Of a stretch of 51,504 nucleotides of DNA, positions 26,667 to 34,779 are shown in pieces (position 1 is the stretch's first letter; every line of letters starts with the position of its first letter). This DNA is from a virus. The position numbers and the translations under genes were made by a program. The stretch covers positions 1 through 51,504 of the IMG/VR virus record IMGVR_UViG_3300027413_000010; one strand, written 5' to 3'. Under the pieces are notes generated by a model that searched no databases, was not told where the DNA came from, and saw only the letters and a list, made by a program, of their open reading frames with translations.

Positions 26667-27887
26667 ATGGCAATACCAATAGATGATGAATTAAGATTAG
26701 AAGCTTCCCTTACGGGTTCTGTAGCCTTAGCTAAAATCGACCATATACAAGGAGCCTTTAGAGTATTTACAACAGCTCAAGAGTTACAGAATCACCCTAT
26801 AGAACAAGCTGTAAGTGATCAAATAGTATGGTTAGAATCTAGCCAATCTTTATACCAAGCTACTGTAACCCCAGCTAGCCCTCCCGTTTCATTTTTCCCA
26901 ACACTATCTTGGAGTGCATTTACTTTCCCAGGTGGTGGAGGAAGTGCAGACACGGGTTCATTAATGACAACCGCATCTGCAGCTTTAAATGTTGTTACAT
27001 TTACTAAGGGTGATGGTTCAACATTTGCAGTAACAGTAGATACTGGTTCAGGTGGAGGTTCAGCAGATTTAACAGCAGATCTTACAGCTAATCTAACAGT
27101 TGGAGGTGTAACATCAGGAGAAACTTTTAATTCAGGTTCATCAATAGAAGCACTATTAAGAGATATGTTAATCACATATCAACAACCTACATTAGGTTCT
27201 TTAAGCATTAGAAGTGGAGGGTCATCTATTACTACTACTATATATGATGTAGGAGCTTCATTTACATCAGATAATGCTACATTTACAGCAGGAGTAGATT
27301 CACCAAACGGAGATTACCCACAATCAGCAAGTTTATCTTGCACAGGAGCTGATATTGGTTCATTCAGTGAAGATGGTCCAGACGATGTTCAAGCATCTAA
27401 CACAATAACATTTAGCACTACTCGAACAATTTCAAGAGCAACGGATTCAGGAACAGTACAATTTACAGTATCTACAGATAGTAGAAACAGTGGAGATACT
27501 CAATCAACAATAAAATATTACTATTTCCGTTGGAGAAACTATTTAGCAGCAAGTAGCACAGTAATAAATTCAAATGCTACATTACAAAGCGTATTAGACA
27601 ATGATTTAGTTCAGTCACCACTTGATACAAACAAAGTATGGACTGCAACTTGTAATGCTGATACTAATGACGGGACTAAATTTACATATATAATATATCC
27701 TGCTGCATATGGAAATATAAGTGGTATAATCCAAAATGGTGCTACACCTGTACTAGGAGCTTTTAATGATGCCCCAATAGGAGACTATACAGCTACTAAT
27801 AGTCAAGGATCTTCAAAAAGTTTTAGAGTTTATAAAACAAATGATCCTGGAGCATTTGGAAATGGAGTAACATTAGCAATATCATAA
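26667..27887 (+). CDS. Tail fibre protein, cassette gene 4
   Basis: 406 residues. The N-terminal ~85 residues (MAIPIDDELRLEASLTGSVA...) resemble a different attachment domain from those of the two genes before. Residues 92-132 repeat the DTGSLMTTASAALNVVTFTK module with very close DNA identity to 23300-23420. The C-terminal ~110 residues (VWTATCNADTNDGTKFTYII, YPAAYGNISGII, then SFRVYKTNDPGAFG) parallel the tips of cassette genes 1 and 2. It is therefore another mosaic fibre subunit or alternative tip, and the receptor is unknown. Confidence 0.8.
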   Translation: MAIPIDDELRLEASLTGSVALAKIDHIQGAFRVFTTAQELQNHPIEQAVSDQIVWLESSQSLYQATVTPASPPVSFFPTLSWSAFTFPGGGGSADTGSLMTTASAALNVVTFTKGDGSTFAVTVDTGSGGGSADLTADLTANLTVGGVTSGETFNSGSSIEALLRDMLITYQQPTLGSLSIRSGGSSITTTIYDVGASFTSDNATFTAGVDSPNGDYPQSASLSCTGADIGSFSEDGPDDVQASNTITFSTTRTISRATDSGTVQFTVSTDSRNSGDTQSTIKYYYFRWRNYLAASSTVINSNATLQSVLDNDLVQSPLDTNKVWTATCNADTNDGTKFTYIIYPAAYGNISGIIQNGATPVLGAFNDAPIGDYTATNSQGSSKSFRVYKTNDPGAFGNGVTLAIS

Positions 27888-27898
27888 AACAATAACAA

Positions 27899-28453
27899 AT
27901 GGCATTAAAATACCCTGACATATTAGAGCATAATAACCCCGATTACCCATTAGTAGATATTGTATCTTTAAAAGGAGTTACTATACCATTAGGATCTCTT
28001 TCTGAAACAAGTAGTAAAATACCCTCCCCAAAAAGAAATCCTGGTATAATAGTTTTTATAACAGGCTCTGGAGAGTTTTATGGATATAAAGGGCAAGATA
28101 TAACTAACTCAAACTGGGATAACCCATCAAACTGGGAAGAAATTGGTAGTGGTGGTGGAGGAGGAACTCCTGCTACACCATTAAATTCAGTTCAATTTAA
28201 CGATAATGGATCATTTGGAGGAGATCCTAGATTTGTATTTAACCCAACAACAGGTTTAGCTCAAATAAGTGGAAGTCTTCAGATTACTAGTTCAGTATCT
28301 AGTGATGTCTTTATTATTAAGAGTGGAAATACTGACATATTTAAGGTGCAGAATGACGGAGTAGTTGTATTTGCTTCCCAATCCGCTTTACCATCAGCTG
28401 TAGAAGGAGGAATGGTATACTCTGGTTCAGCTTTTTATGTAGGAGTAGAATAG
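27899..28453 (+). CDS. Short fibre protein, cassette gene 5
   Basis: 184 residues. An N-terminal attachment-like part (IIVFITGSGEFYGYKGQDI, NWEEIGSGGGGGTPATPL) leads through a polyglycine linker into LNSVQFNDNGSFGGDPRF, a string widely seen in phage fibres, and then a ISGSLQITSSVSSDVFIIK beta repeat. It ends with YSGSAFYVGVE. It lacks a large tip, so it may be a connector or a shortened fibre. It sits before a 116-nt structured spacer and the repeat-rich fibre gene. Confidence 0.75.
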   Translation: MALKYPDILEHNNPDYPLVDIVSLKGVTIPLGSLSETSSKIPSPKRNPGIIVFITGSGEFYGYKGQDITNSNWDNPSNWEEIGSGGGGGTPATPLNSVQFNDNGSFGGDPRFVFNPTTGLAQISGSLQITSSVSSDVFIIKSGNTDIFKVQNDGVVVFASQSALPSAVEGGMVYSGSAFYVGVE

Positions 28454-28569
28454 TTAACATATTTATAGTCGATTTTAATCGATTAAAGAAATTAATTGTA
28501 TCAAAGTGATACGATTACTTTTAGAAAAACAAAAAAAACAACAATTATTAATAATTAAATTTAAAAATT
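28454..28569 (+). promoter_or_regulatory. Late-type motif and structured leader before the repeat fibre gene
   Basis: ATATTTATAG at 28459-28468 matches the late motif. It is followed by the inverted repeats TCGATT-tt-AATCGA (28469-28482) and GTATC-aaagt-GATAC (28498-28512) and an A-rich stretch up to the ATG. This is the longest motif-to-start distance among the twelve copies (about 100 nt), so this message would have a long, possibly folded leader. Confidence 0.45.
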
Positions 28570-30180
28570 ATGGCAACATGGAAAAAAGTAGTTGTATCAG
28601 GTTCGGGATTAGAACAATTATCTAATTCAACCACCAACTACATAACGCAAGCGGGGATTGATTTTCCCGTAGACTCAGTAAATGGGTTAACCGGAGCAGT
28701 AGTACTTCCGATTTTATCAGGCTCAAGCTTCACAGCAGGTGCAGCAGATAACAGTTTATTAATTACAGCTGGAGATGGTGTAACAACATCAGTAACTTTA
28801 AATAGTACAGCAGCCCCAGTTGATTCAGTAAATGGATTAACCGGAGCAGTAGTATTACCAATACTTTCAGCTTCAAGCTTCACAGCAGGTGCAGCAGATA
28901 ACAGTTTATTAATTACAGCTGGAGATGGTGTAACAACATCAGTAACTTTAAATAGCACAGCAGCCCCAGTTGATTCAGTAAATGGATTAACCGGAGCAGT
29001 AGTACTTCCGATTTTATCAGGTTCAAGTTTCACAGCAGGTCCAGTAAATAACAATTTATTAATTACAGCTGGAGATGGTACAACAACATCTGTTCAACTT
29101 GGTGATGCTGACCCTTTAGTAGATTCTGTTAATGGATTAACAGGAGCAGTAGTATTACCAATACTTTCTGGTTCAAGCTTCACAGCAGCAGCAGCAGATA
29201 ATACGTTTATAATCACAGCTGGAGATGGTGTAACAACATTAGTAACTTTAAATAGTACAGCAGCCCCAGTAGATTCAGTAAATGGATTAACCGGAGCAGT
29301 AGTACTTCCGATTTTATCAGGCTCAAGCTTCACAGCAGGTGCAGCAGATAACACGTTTATAATCACAGCTGGAGATGGTGTAACAACATTAGTAACTTTA
29401 AATAGTACAGCAGCCCCAGTAGATTCAGTAAATGGATTAACAGGAGCGGTAGTATTACCAATACTTTCTGGCTCAAGCTTCACAGCAGCAGCAGCAGATA
29501 ACAGTTTATTAATTACAGCTGGAGATGGTGTAACAACATTAGTAACTTTAAATAGTACAGCAGCCCCAGTTGATTCTGTTAATGGATTAACCGGAGCAGT
29601 AGTATTACCAATACTTTCAGCTTCAAGCTTCACAGCTCACTCTTCAGGTGGAGGAATTCCACAAGGTGAAATAAGAATCACAGATGGAGGTGGTACTGTA
29701 GCAACTATTGATTTAGGATTACTAACTAATGATAATGTTACATTCAATAATTTAAATGTTGATGGTAATTTAGTAGTAGAAGGTACAGCTTCATTCAGAC
29801 ATTCACAAAACCTAGACGTAGTAGACCAATACATCACATTGAACTCAGGTTCAGGTGCTGGTGGTGGTGGTGCAGATGGTGGTGGTATCATCGTTGCTCA
29901 AGATGCAGCAAATGATAAAGGTGAAGCCTTTGCATGGATAGATGGTAGTACTGAAACTGTCGATAATAAGAGATGGGGTATTGCAGGAAGTATACCAAGT
30001 TCTACAGTTGGCAACATTACTCCAGCTGCATTTATGGCATCTATATTTAAAACAACAACTAATGTAGATACCGCAGCAACAATTCTTACAGCAGCAGGTA
30101 GTGGTGGTGCTGGAACTGGGTATAATAAACCAGGTAACATTTATGTTGATCCATCTGATGGAATATGGATGTATTCTTAA
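28570..30180 (+). CDS. Tail fibre protein with 50-residue tandem repeats
   Basis: 536 residues. After 33 N-terminal residues there are six full 50-residue repeats beginning VDSVNGLTGAVVLPIL and a seventh partial copy. The SVNGLTGAVVL core is a common fibre-shaft motif. The C-terminal part (from about residue 356) contains VTFNNLNVDGNLVVEGTASF, NLDVVDQYITLNSGSG, a Gly-rich loop and DNKRWGIAGSIP, ending in YVDPSDGIWMYS. This is a typical fibre end domain in marine T4-like phages. Repeat identity at DNA level implies recent amplification. A strong terminator follows. Confidence 0.85.
   Translation: MATWKKVVVSGSGLEQLSNSTTNYITQAGIDFPVDSVNGLTGAVVLPILSGSSFTAGAADNSLLITAGDGVTTSVTLNSTAAPVDSVNGLTGAVVLPILSASSFTAGAADNSLLITAGDGVTTSVTLNSTAAPVDSVNGLTGAVVLPILSGSSFTAGPVNNNLLITAGDGTTTSVQLGDADPLVDSVNGLTGAVVLPILSGSSFTAAAADNTFIITAGDGVTTLVTLNSTAAPVDSVNGLTGAVVLPILSGSSFTAGAADNTFIITAGDGVTTLVTLNSTAAPVDSVNGLTGAVVLPILSGSSFTAAAADNSLLITAGDGVTTLVTLNSTAAPVDSVNGLTGAVVLPILSASSFTAHSSGGGIPQGEIRITDGGGTVATIDLGLLTNDNVTFNNLNVDGNLVVEGTASFRHSQNLDVVDQYITLNSGSGAGGGGADGGGIIVAQDAANDKGEAFAWIDGSTETVDNKRWGIAGSIPSSTVGNITPAAFMASIFKTTTNVDTAATILTAAGSGGAGTGYNKPGNIYVDPSDGIWMYS
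28669..29637 (+). repeat. 150-bp tandem repeat, six full copies plus a partial one
   Basis: Copies start at 28669, 28819, 28969, 29119, 29269 and 29419, each exactly 150 bp, with a partial copy from 29569. Copies 2, 3, 5 and 6 are nearly identical over long stretches. The fourth begins after a more diverged junction (GDADPL instead of NSTAAP). Variation is concentrated at three positions in the unit (GS/AS after PIL, TAGAA/TAAAA, and NSLL/NTFI), distributed in a patchwork that suggests gene conversion between copies. Confidence 0.95.
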
Positions 30181-30210
30181 TAGAATATAATAATAACAAT
30201 TAACCAAATA

Positions 30211-30243
30211 AGGGCTGTGTTGCATAAATGCAGCCCTTTTTTT
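30211..30243 (+). terminator. Intrinsic terminator after the fibre cassette
   Basis: A seven-pair GC-rich stem AGGGCTG/CAGCCCT with a 13-nt loop (which itself can pair TGCA with TGCA) is followed by seven T. It ends 17 nt before the next ATG. Confidence 0.9.
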
Positions 30244-30259
30244 AATAAAATTTTTAGAT

Positions 30260-30463
30260 ATGGGTTTTACAGCAAAAAATTTAAACGTTGGAGGAAAAAC
30301 AAAATCACAACCAATGAACTCAAAAAAAATAAAATTAGATTTGGATAAGCAAGAAATTAGTCTTATATTAAATGGAATTAAAAATGCGAACTTCCAAGGT
30401 AAGGATGTTCAAAATGTATTTAATTTAGTATTAAGATTACAAAACGCATATTCAAAAATATAA
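30260..30463 (+). CDS. Small protein, paralogue 1
   Basis: 67 residues. A basic N-terminus (GFTAKNLNVGGKTKSQPMNS) is followed by KIKLDLDKQEISLILNGIKN and VFNLVLRLQNAYSKI, a strand and two helices. The C-terminal 45 residues are alignable with the next small protein (L-x-L...E...IL-x-x-I-x-N...G...L...L-x-N). Length and start spacing are plausible; the function is unknown. It lies between a terminator and the sheath gene without its own obvious promoter. Confidence 0.65.
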   Translation: MGFTAKNLNVGGKTKSQPMNSKKIKLDLDKQEISLILNGIKNANFQGKDVQNVFNLVLRLQNAYSKI

Positions 30464-30466
30464 AAA

Positions 30467-30664
30467 ATGAATTTAGAAATAAATGATTACAAAGTACTAC
30501 TAGGTGCTATAGAAAATATTAGTATTAAAGGTTCAAATGCTGTTTATATAGCAGGTTTAATAAAAAAATTAGAGAACCAAGTTAATAAATTAGAAATAGA
30601 GACTCAGGAAAATGTAGAATTAAATTTACCTAAACCAGATTCAAACCAAAAATCTAAAAAATAA
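30467..30664 (+). CDS. Small protein, paralogue 2
   Basis: 65 residues, starting three bases after paralogue 1. MNLEINDYKVLLGAIENISI and YIAGLIKKLENQVNKLEIE repeat the same strand-helix-helix layout, so the pair may form a heterodimer. The tail is polar (PKPDSNQKSKK). No function is recognised. Confidence 0.65.
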   Translation: MNLEINDYKVLLGAIENISIKGSNAVYIAGLIKKLENQVNKLEIETQENVELNLPKPDSNQKSKK

Positions 30665-30672
30665 TATTTATA
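30662..30672 (+). promoter_or_regulatory. Late-promoter-like motif directly before a small gene
   Basis: TAATATTTATA lies only three bases before the ATG at 30676. If it is a -10-type box, the transcript would have almost no leader for this gene, so it may serve the sheath gene further downstream or initiate a leaderless message. Confidence 0.4.
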
Positions 30673-30675
30673 GTT

Positions 30676-30924
30676 ATGGAAAAAACAGTTTTAAATAAAG
30701 AAGAAGTTACAGAATTAAAAGAAATTCAAGACCTACAAAATAGTTTATTATATAATTTAGGTCAAGTTGAGTATCAATTAACAAATTTAAAAAAAGATAA
30801 AGAAAAAATATCTTTAAATTTAACAAACTCAGAACAAAAATCAGCTAAAATAGCTAAAAAACTAGAAGAAAAATATGGGAATGGAACAGTAAATATAGAA
30901 AACGGCGAATTTATTAAAGCCTAA
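30676..30924 (+). CDS. Small coiled-coil protein
   Basis: 82 residues, almost entirely heptad-like helix (ELKEIQDLQNSLLYNLGQVE, then YQLTNLKKDKEKISLNL) with a short C-terminal EKYGNGTVNIENGEFIKA hook. A compact coiled coil of this type could act as a chaperone or a tail-associated peptide; nothing more can be said from sequence. It precedes the sheath gene by 53 nt that include another late-type motif. Confidence 0.65.
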   Translation: MEKTVLNKEEVTELKEIQDLQNSLLYNLGQVEYQLTNLKKDKEKISLNLTNSEQKSAKIAKKLEEKYGNGTVNIENGEFIKA

Positions 30925-30945
30925 TCAATTTTTACAACCTTCTCC

Positions 30946-30957
30946 AGTATTTATAAA
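30946..30957 (+). promoter_or_regulatory. Late-promoter-like motif upstream of the sheath gene
   Basis: AGTATTTATAAA, 20 nt before the sheath ATG, varies from the consensus at its second base. There is no TTG at -33 spacing. Confidence 0.5.
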
Positions 30958-30977
30958 CAAAATAAACATATTATAAA

Positions 30978-33065
30978 ATGGCAGAAGTACTTTTATCCCC
31001 AGGTGTATTAGCAAGAGAAAATGATTCTTCACAAGTATCATCACAACCTATAGAAGCAGGTTGTGCTATTGTAGGTCCTACCGTAAAAGGTCCAGTTAAC
31101 ATCCCAACAGTAATAACATCATACTCAGATTATCAAAATAAATTTGGAGCAGTAGTGGAAAGTGGTAGTAACGAATATACTTACTTTACTTCTGTATCTG
31201 CATATAATTATTTCCAACAAGGAGGAGATTCATTATTAGTAACTAGAGTAGTTAGTGGTTCTTATACTGCAGCTACTAGTTCTAAAATTGAAAATTCTGA
31301 TACTGCGGTACTTGGAGGAAAAGCAAATGCATCATTTGATTATTTAGTTCCGGGTGCTAATTTTGGATTGCAAATAAACACTCCAACTACAAATCCAATG
31401 TTTATCTCTTCTTCTATTAATTTTAGTCTACCAGGAGCAGATTTATATTATTATGCAGGAGAAAAAGCTGGACTTTTAGCTAGTGTAAATAGTGTAATTG
31501 GATCTTCAGGAACCCAAGAAATTACTATAAATGATGATGGTGGAGTAGCATTATCTATAACAGCTTCAGTTGCAGGAACTTCATTTAATGGTTTAACTAT
31601 TAAATCTGGTTCATACAATACTTTACTTCAAGGGAATGGTGTAACAATAGCCACTTTATCTGGAGGTACAACTTCAACATTTAACACATCCTTAGAATTA
31701 GAAACATTAGCTGTAGGAGCAATACAAAATAGCACATCTGTAGAAGGTTCTAAAGGCCAATTAGCTGATGGTACTAGAGATAATATTAGATGGGAAATAA
31801 TTTCCCCCGATACAGCTTCGGGTACATTTAATCTTTTAATTAGACAAGGAGATGATATTACTAGCCAGAAAAAAGTATTAGAAACCTGGACTAATTTATC
31901 ATTAGATCCAAATGCTTCAAATTATGTATCAAGAATAATAGGAGACCAAAAACAAACAGTAAAAAGTGATGGTACTACTTATTATTTACAAATGGAAGGA
32001 CAATATGCTAACGCATCTAGATTTATAAGAGTAAAATCTGTTAAATCACCAACATTAAACTATTTCGATAATGCAGGAGATCCAAAATCTCAATTTACAA
32101 GTTCTATTCCTGTAGCTAGTGAGGGTACGTTTGGAGCTGCTTTAGGTGTTGATTTCAATGGTATAGTAGCTAATTTTAACCAAAATATTAATGCTACTAA
32201 CACACAAGGTTTACAAGGTGACAATTACACAACAGCATTAAATTTATTAGCAAATAAAGATGAATTCCAATATAATGTTCTTTCAATCCCTGGATTATAT
32301 AGAGAAGATTATGCATCCCAAATATCAGCAATGGTTAATAATTGCCAATTCAGAGGTGATGCAATAGCTATAATAGATGGTGTTGCTTATGATAAAACTA
32401 TCACAGCAGCAAAAACTCAAGCTGCAGGAGTTGATTCTTCGTATGCGGCAACATATTGGCCATGGTTACAAACCATTGATCCTGATTTAGGAGACCAAGT
32501 TTGGGTACCAGCTTCAGCAATGATGCCAGGAGTATTTGCTTATAATGATGCTTCATCTGAAGCATGGTTTGCACCAGCTGGATTAAACAGAGGTGGATTA
32601 TCATCAGTAATAAGAGCTGAAAGAAAATTAACCAATGGGAACAGAGATGAACTATATCAAGCAAATATTAATCCAATAGCTACATTCCCAAACACAGGAG
32701 TAGTAGTATTTGGACAAAAAACACTACAGAAAAAAGCAAGTGCTTTAGATAGAGTAAATGTTAGAAGATTATTAATTGCTCTTAAAGGATTTATTTCTCA
32801 AATAGCAGATAACTTAGTATTTGAACAAAATACAATAGCTACAAGAAATAATTTCTTAGCACAAGTTAATCCATACTTAGAAAGCGTACAACAAAGACAA
32901 GGATTATATGCCTTTAAAGTTGTAATGGATGATAGTAATAACACCCCAGATGTTATAGATAGAAATCAATTAATTGGGCAAATATATTTACAGCCAACAA
33001 AAACAGCTGAATTTATATACCTAGATTTCAATGTAATGCCAACTGGAGCAGTATTTCCATCATAA
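30978..33065 (+). CDS. 18: Tail sheath protein (gp18-like)
   Basis: 695 residues (T4 gp18 is 659). It polymerises around the tube and contracts on infection. The N-terminus MAEVLLSPGVLARENDSSQV with IVGPTVKGPVNIPTVITSYS and the FGAVVESGSNEYTYFTSVSA segment are typical. The conserved C-terminal sheath domain is clear: NPIATFPNTGVVVFGQKTLQ, VNVRRLLIALKGFISQIADN, NVMPTGAVFPS. The variable middle (residues about 130-400) is beta-rich and forms the outer domains. It is followed by the tube gene, the usual pair. Confidence 0.96.
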   Translation: MAEVLLSPGVLARENDSSQVSSQPIEAGCAIVGPTVKGPVNIPTVITSYSDYQNKFGAVVESGSNEYTYFTSVSAYNYFQQGGDSLLVTRVVSGSYTAATSSKIENSDTAVLGGKANASFDYLVPGANFGLQINTPTTNPMFISSSINFSLPGADLYYYAGEKAGLLASVNSVIGSSGTQEITINDDGGVALSITASVAGTSFNGLTIKSGSYNTLLQGNGVTIATLSGGTTSTFNTSLELETLAVGAIQNSTSVEGSKGQLADGTRDNIRWEIISPDTASGTFNLLIRQGDDITSQKKVLETWTNLSLDPNASNYVSRIIGDQKQTVKSDGTTYYLQMEGQYANASRFIRVKSVKSPTLNYFDNAGDPKSQFTSSIPVASEGTFGAALGVDFNGIVANFNQNINATNTQGLQGDNYTTALNLLANKDEFQYNVLSIPGLYREDYASQISAMVNNCQFRGDAIAIIDGVAYDKTITAAKTQAAGVDSSYAATYWPWLQTIDPDLGDQVWVPASAMMPGVFAYNDASSEAWFAPAGLNRGGLSSVIRAERKLTNGNRDELYQANINPIATFPNTGVVVFGQKTLQKKASALDRVNVRRLLIALKGFISQIADNLVFEQNTIATRNNFLAQVNPYLESVQQRQGLYAFKVVMDDSNNTPDVIDRNQLIGQIYLQPTKTAEFIYLDFNVMPTGAVFPS

Positions 33066-33079
33066 AAATTAAAGAATTA

Positions 33080-33090
33080 AATATTTATAA
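33080..33090 (+). promoter_or_regulatory. Late-promoter-like motif upstream of the tube gene
   Basis: AATATTTATAA, an exact consensus copy, in the 46-nt gap between sheath and tube genes. Confidence 0.55.
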
Positions 33091-33111
33091 CAAGAAATAA
33101 ATTAGAATAAC

Positions 33112-33600
33112 ATGCCAGTAATAGATCCAAACGAAATATTTTTCACCGCTTTTGAACCAAAACAAGCTAATAGGTTTATCCTATACATGGATGGTATACC
33201 AAGCTTTATAGTAAAAGGAGTAAGTGCAGTATCACTAACACAAGGTGAAGTAATATTAAACCACATGAATGTTCAAAGAAAAGTAAAAGGTAAAACTACT
33301 TGGAATGACATTACAATGACATTATTTGACCCAATCACACCTTCAGGTGCACAAGCAGTAATGGAGTGGGTAAGACTACATCATGAATCAGTAACAGGTA
33401 GAGATGGTTATTCCGATTTCTATAAGAAAGATTTAAGATTAGATGTACTAGGACCAGTAGGTGATATTGTTTCAGAATGGATATTAAAAGGTGCATTTGT
33501 TAAAGAAGCAACTTTTGGAGATTACAATTGGGATACTGAAAACGAAGCAAAACAAATAGAAGTAACGTTAGCAGTAGATTTCTGTGTATTAAATTTCTAA
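33112..33600 (+). CDS. 19: Tail tube protein (gp19-like)
   Basis: 162 residues, the same size as T4 gp19 (163). It stacks as hexameric rings inside the sheath. The family pattern is complete: FEPKQANRFILYMDGIPSFIVKGVS, the hairpin HMNVQRKVKGKTTWNDITMT, FDPITPSGAQAVMEWVRLH, and the C-terminal WILKGAFVKEATFGDYNWDT plus IEVTLAVDFCVLNF. It has its own late-type motif and its own terminator, consistent with a need for very high expression. Confidence 0.96.
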   Translation: MPVIDPNEIFFTAFEPKQANRFILYMDGIPSFIVKGVSAVSLTQGEVILNHMNVQRKVKGKTTWNDITMTLFDPITPSGAQAVMEWVRLHHESVTGRDGYSDFYKKDLRLDVLGPVGDIVSEWILKGAFVKEATFGDYNWDTENEAKQIEVTLAVDFCVLNF

Positions 33601-33621
33601 AAACAATTAAATATTTTATTG

Positions 33622-33653
33622 AAGGAGATTTGGCTTAGCTAAATCTCCTTTTT
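33622..33653 (+). terminator. Intrinsic terminator after the tube gene
   Basis: A ten-pair stem AAGGAGATTT/AAATCTCCTT with a nine-base loop and a TTTTT tail (33649-33653). It lies directly after the tube stop. Confidence 0.9.
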
Positions 33654-33658
33654 ATATT

Positions 33659-33673
33659 GGTATTTATAATAAA
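33659..33673 (+). promoter_or_regulatory. Late-promoter-like motif upstream of the chaperone gene
   Basis: GGTATTTATAATAAA follows the tube terminator and lies about 30 nt before the ATG at 33701, so it could restart transcription. Confidence 0.5.
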
Positions 33674-33700
33674 GTAAAAGTTATTAACAAATAAAAGATT

Positions 33701-34441
33701 ATGGCCGAATTTAATTTACCTACTGAAGAAGTAGAATTACCCTCAAAAGGATTATTATACCCTAAAGAAAACCCTCTATCATCTGGTAAAATAGAGATGA
33801 AATATATGACCGCTAAGGAAGAAGATATTTTAACCAATCAAAACTATATCACAAAAGGAATAGTAATAGATAAACTATTACAATCTTTAATTATTAATAA
33901 AGATATTAATTATAATGACTTACTAATAGGAGATAAAAATGCTATTATGATAGCTGCACGTATTTTATCCTATGGTGAAAATTATGAATTTACGTGGGAC
34001 AATCAACCACAAAAGGTTAATCTATCAGAACTAAAAAACGATGAAATAGATGTAGATTTATTTAAACCAGGCGAAAATAATTTTGCATTTACATTACCAA
34101 ACACAGAAAATAAAATCACTTTTAAATTATTAACTCATGGTGATGATAAAAAAATAGAGGCTGAAATAAAGGGTTTAAAAAAAATAGATAAACAAGGAAC
34201 CCATGATGTAACTACTAGATTATCTCATGTAATTACTTCCATCAATGGTAGTGAAGAAAAAAAAGACATTAGAGAATTCGTTAAAGGATACCTTTTAGCA
34301 AAAGATGCTAGAGAACTTAGAAACCATTATGCTAAAATATCACCTGATGTTGATATGAAAGTTTATTTAGACACAGCAAATGGAGGAGAGGAGGTAGTAG
34401 ACCTTCCTATAGGTCTTAACTTTTTTTGGCCTGACGCCTGA
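33701..34441 (+). CDS. gp26-like baseplate protein / probable tail-assembly chaperone (zero-frame product)
   Basis: 246 residues. The N-terminal LPTEEVELPSKGLLYPKENP, then KIEMKYMTAKEEDILTNQNY, KGIVIDKLLQSLIIN and IGDKNAIMIAARILSYGENY match the family annotated in marine T4-like phages as gp26, a baseplate hub component; T4 gp26 is 208 residues. Its genomic place, between tube and tape-measure genes, is the place of the tail-assembly chaperone in most long-tailed phages. The C-terminus ends ...GLNFFWPDA at a TGA right after a run of seven T (34421-34427). A second frame carrying convincing coding sequence continues from there (see next entry). Confidence 0.8.
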   Translation: MAEFNLPTEEVELPSKGLLYPKENPLSSGKIEMKYMTAKEEDILTNQNYITKGIVIDKLLQSLIINKDINYNDLLIGDKNAIMIAARILSYGENYEFTWDNQPQKVNLSELKNDEIDVDLFKPGENNFAFTLPNTENKITFKLLTHGDDKKIEAEIKGLKKIDKQGTHDVTTRLSHVITSINGSEEKKDIREFVKGYLLAKDARELRNHYAKISPDVDMKVYLDTANGGEEVVDLPIGLNFFWPDA

Positions 34442-34769
34442 TTATAGAGTATTAATATTTGAATCTATACATGATATAGTTTTCCATGGTAAAGGAGGAT
34501 TTGACTGGGAAACTGTATATAACATGCCTATATGGTTAAGAAATTTTACATTACGTAGAATCTCAAGCCATTATGAAAAAGAACACTCGGCAGCAACCGG
34601 TAAATCTAAAAATGAAAAGTCTTGGGTAGACCCTTCTGTAAAGAATCAGGCTAAAAATTCCACCCCAGAATCTAATCAAATCCAAATCCCTAGTTTTTTA
34701 CAAAATAAAAAATCTCAAGAAACAACTAAAACAACACCTAACAGTACTAAGAGAACTTCATATAAATAA
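34428..34769 (+). CDS. Probable frameshift extension of the chaperone gene
   Basis: This frame is open from 34413 to TAA at 34767-34769 and does not start with a usable start codon until ATG 34524. From 34428 it encodes GLTPDYRVLIFESIHDIVFH, then GKGGFDWETVYNMPIWLRNF and TLRRISSHYEKE, protein-like throughout, with a Ser/Lys/Asn-rich disordered end. The sequence before ATG 34524 is as well formed as that after it, so initiation at 34524 would waste a conserved-looking segment. A +1 or -2 shift on the T7 run joins it to the upstream gene as a product of about 355 residues. Alternatives are an indel in the T run or independent initiation at 34524 giving 81 residues. Confidence 0.65.
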   Translation, partial: GLTPDYRVLIFESIHDIVFHGKGGFDWETVYNMPIWLRNFTLRRISSHYEKEHSAATGKSKNEKSWVDPSVKNQAKNSTPESNQIQIPSFLQNKKSQETTKTTPNSTKRTSYK

Positions 34770-34779
34770 CTCTTTTTTT

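Noticed and set aside
20098-28453. Diversity-generating retroelement acting on the fibre genes.
   Set aside because: No reverse transcriptase gene or template/variable repeat pair with adenine-specific changes was seen in the window.
28638-29633. Long minus-strand open frames opposite the 150-bp repeats.
   Set aside because: They are antisense shadows that stay open because the repeat unit is a multiple of three; no promoter or start context supports them.
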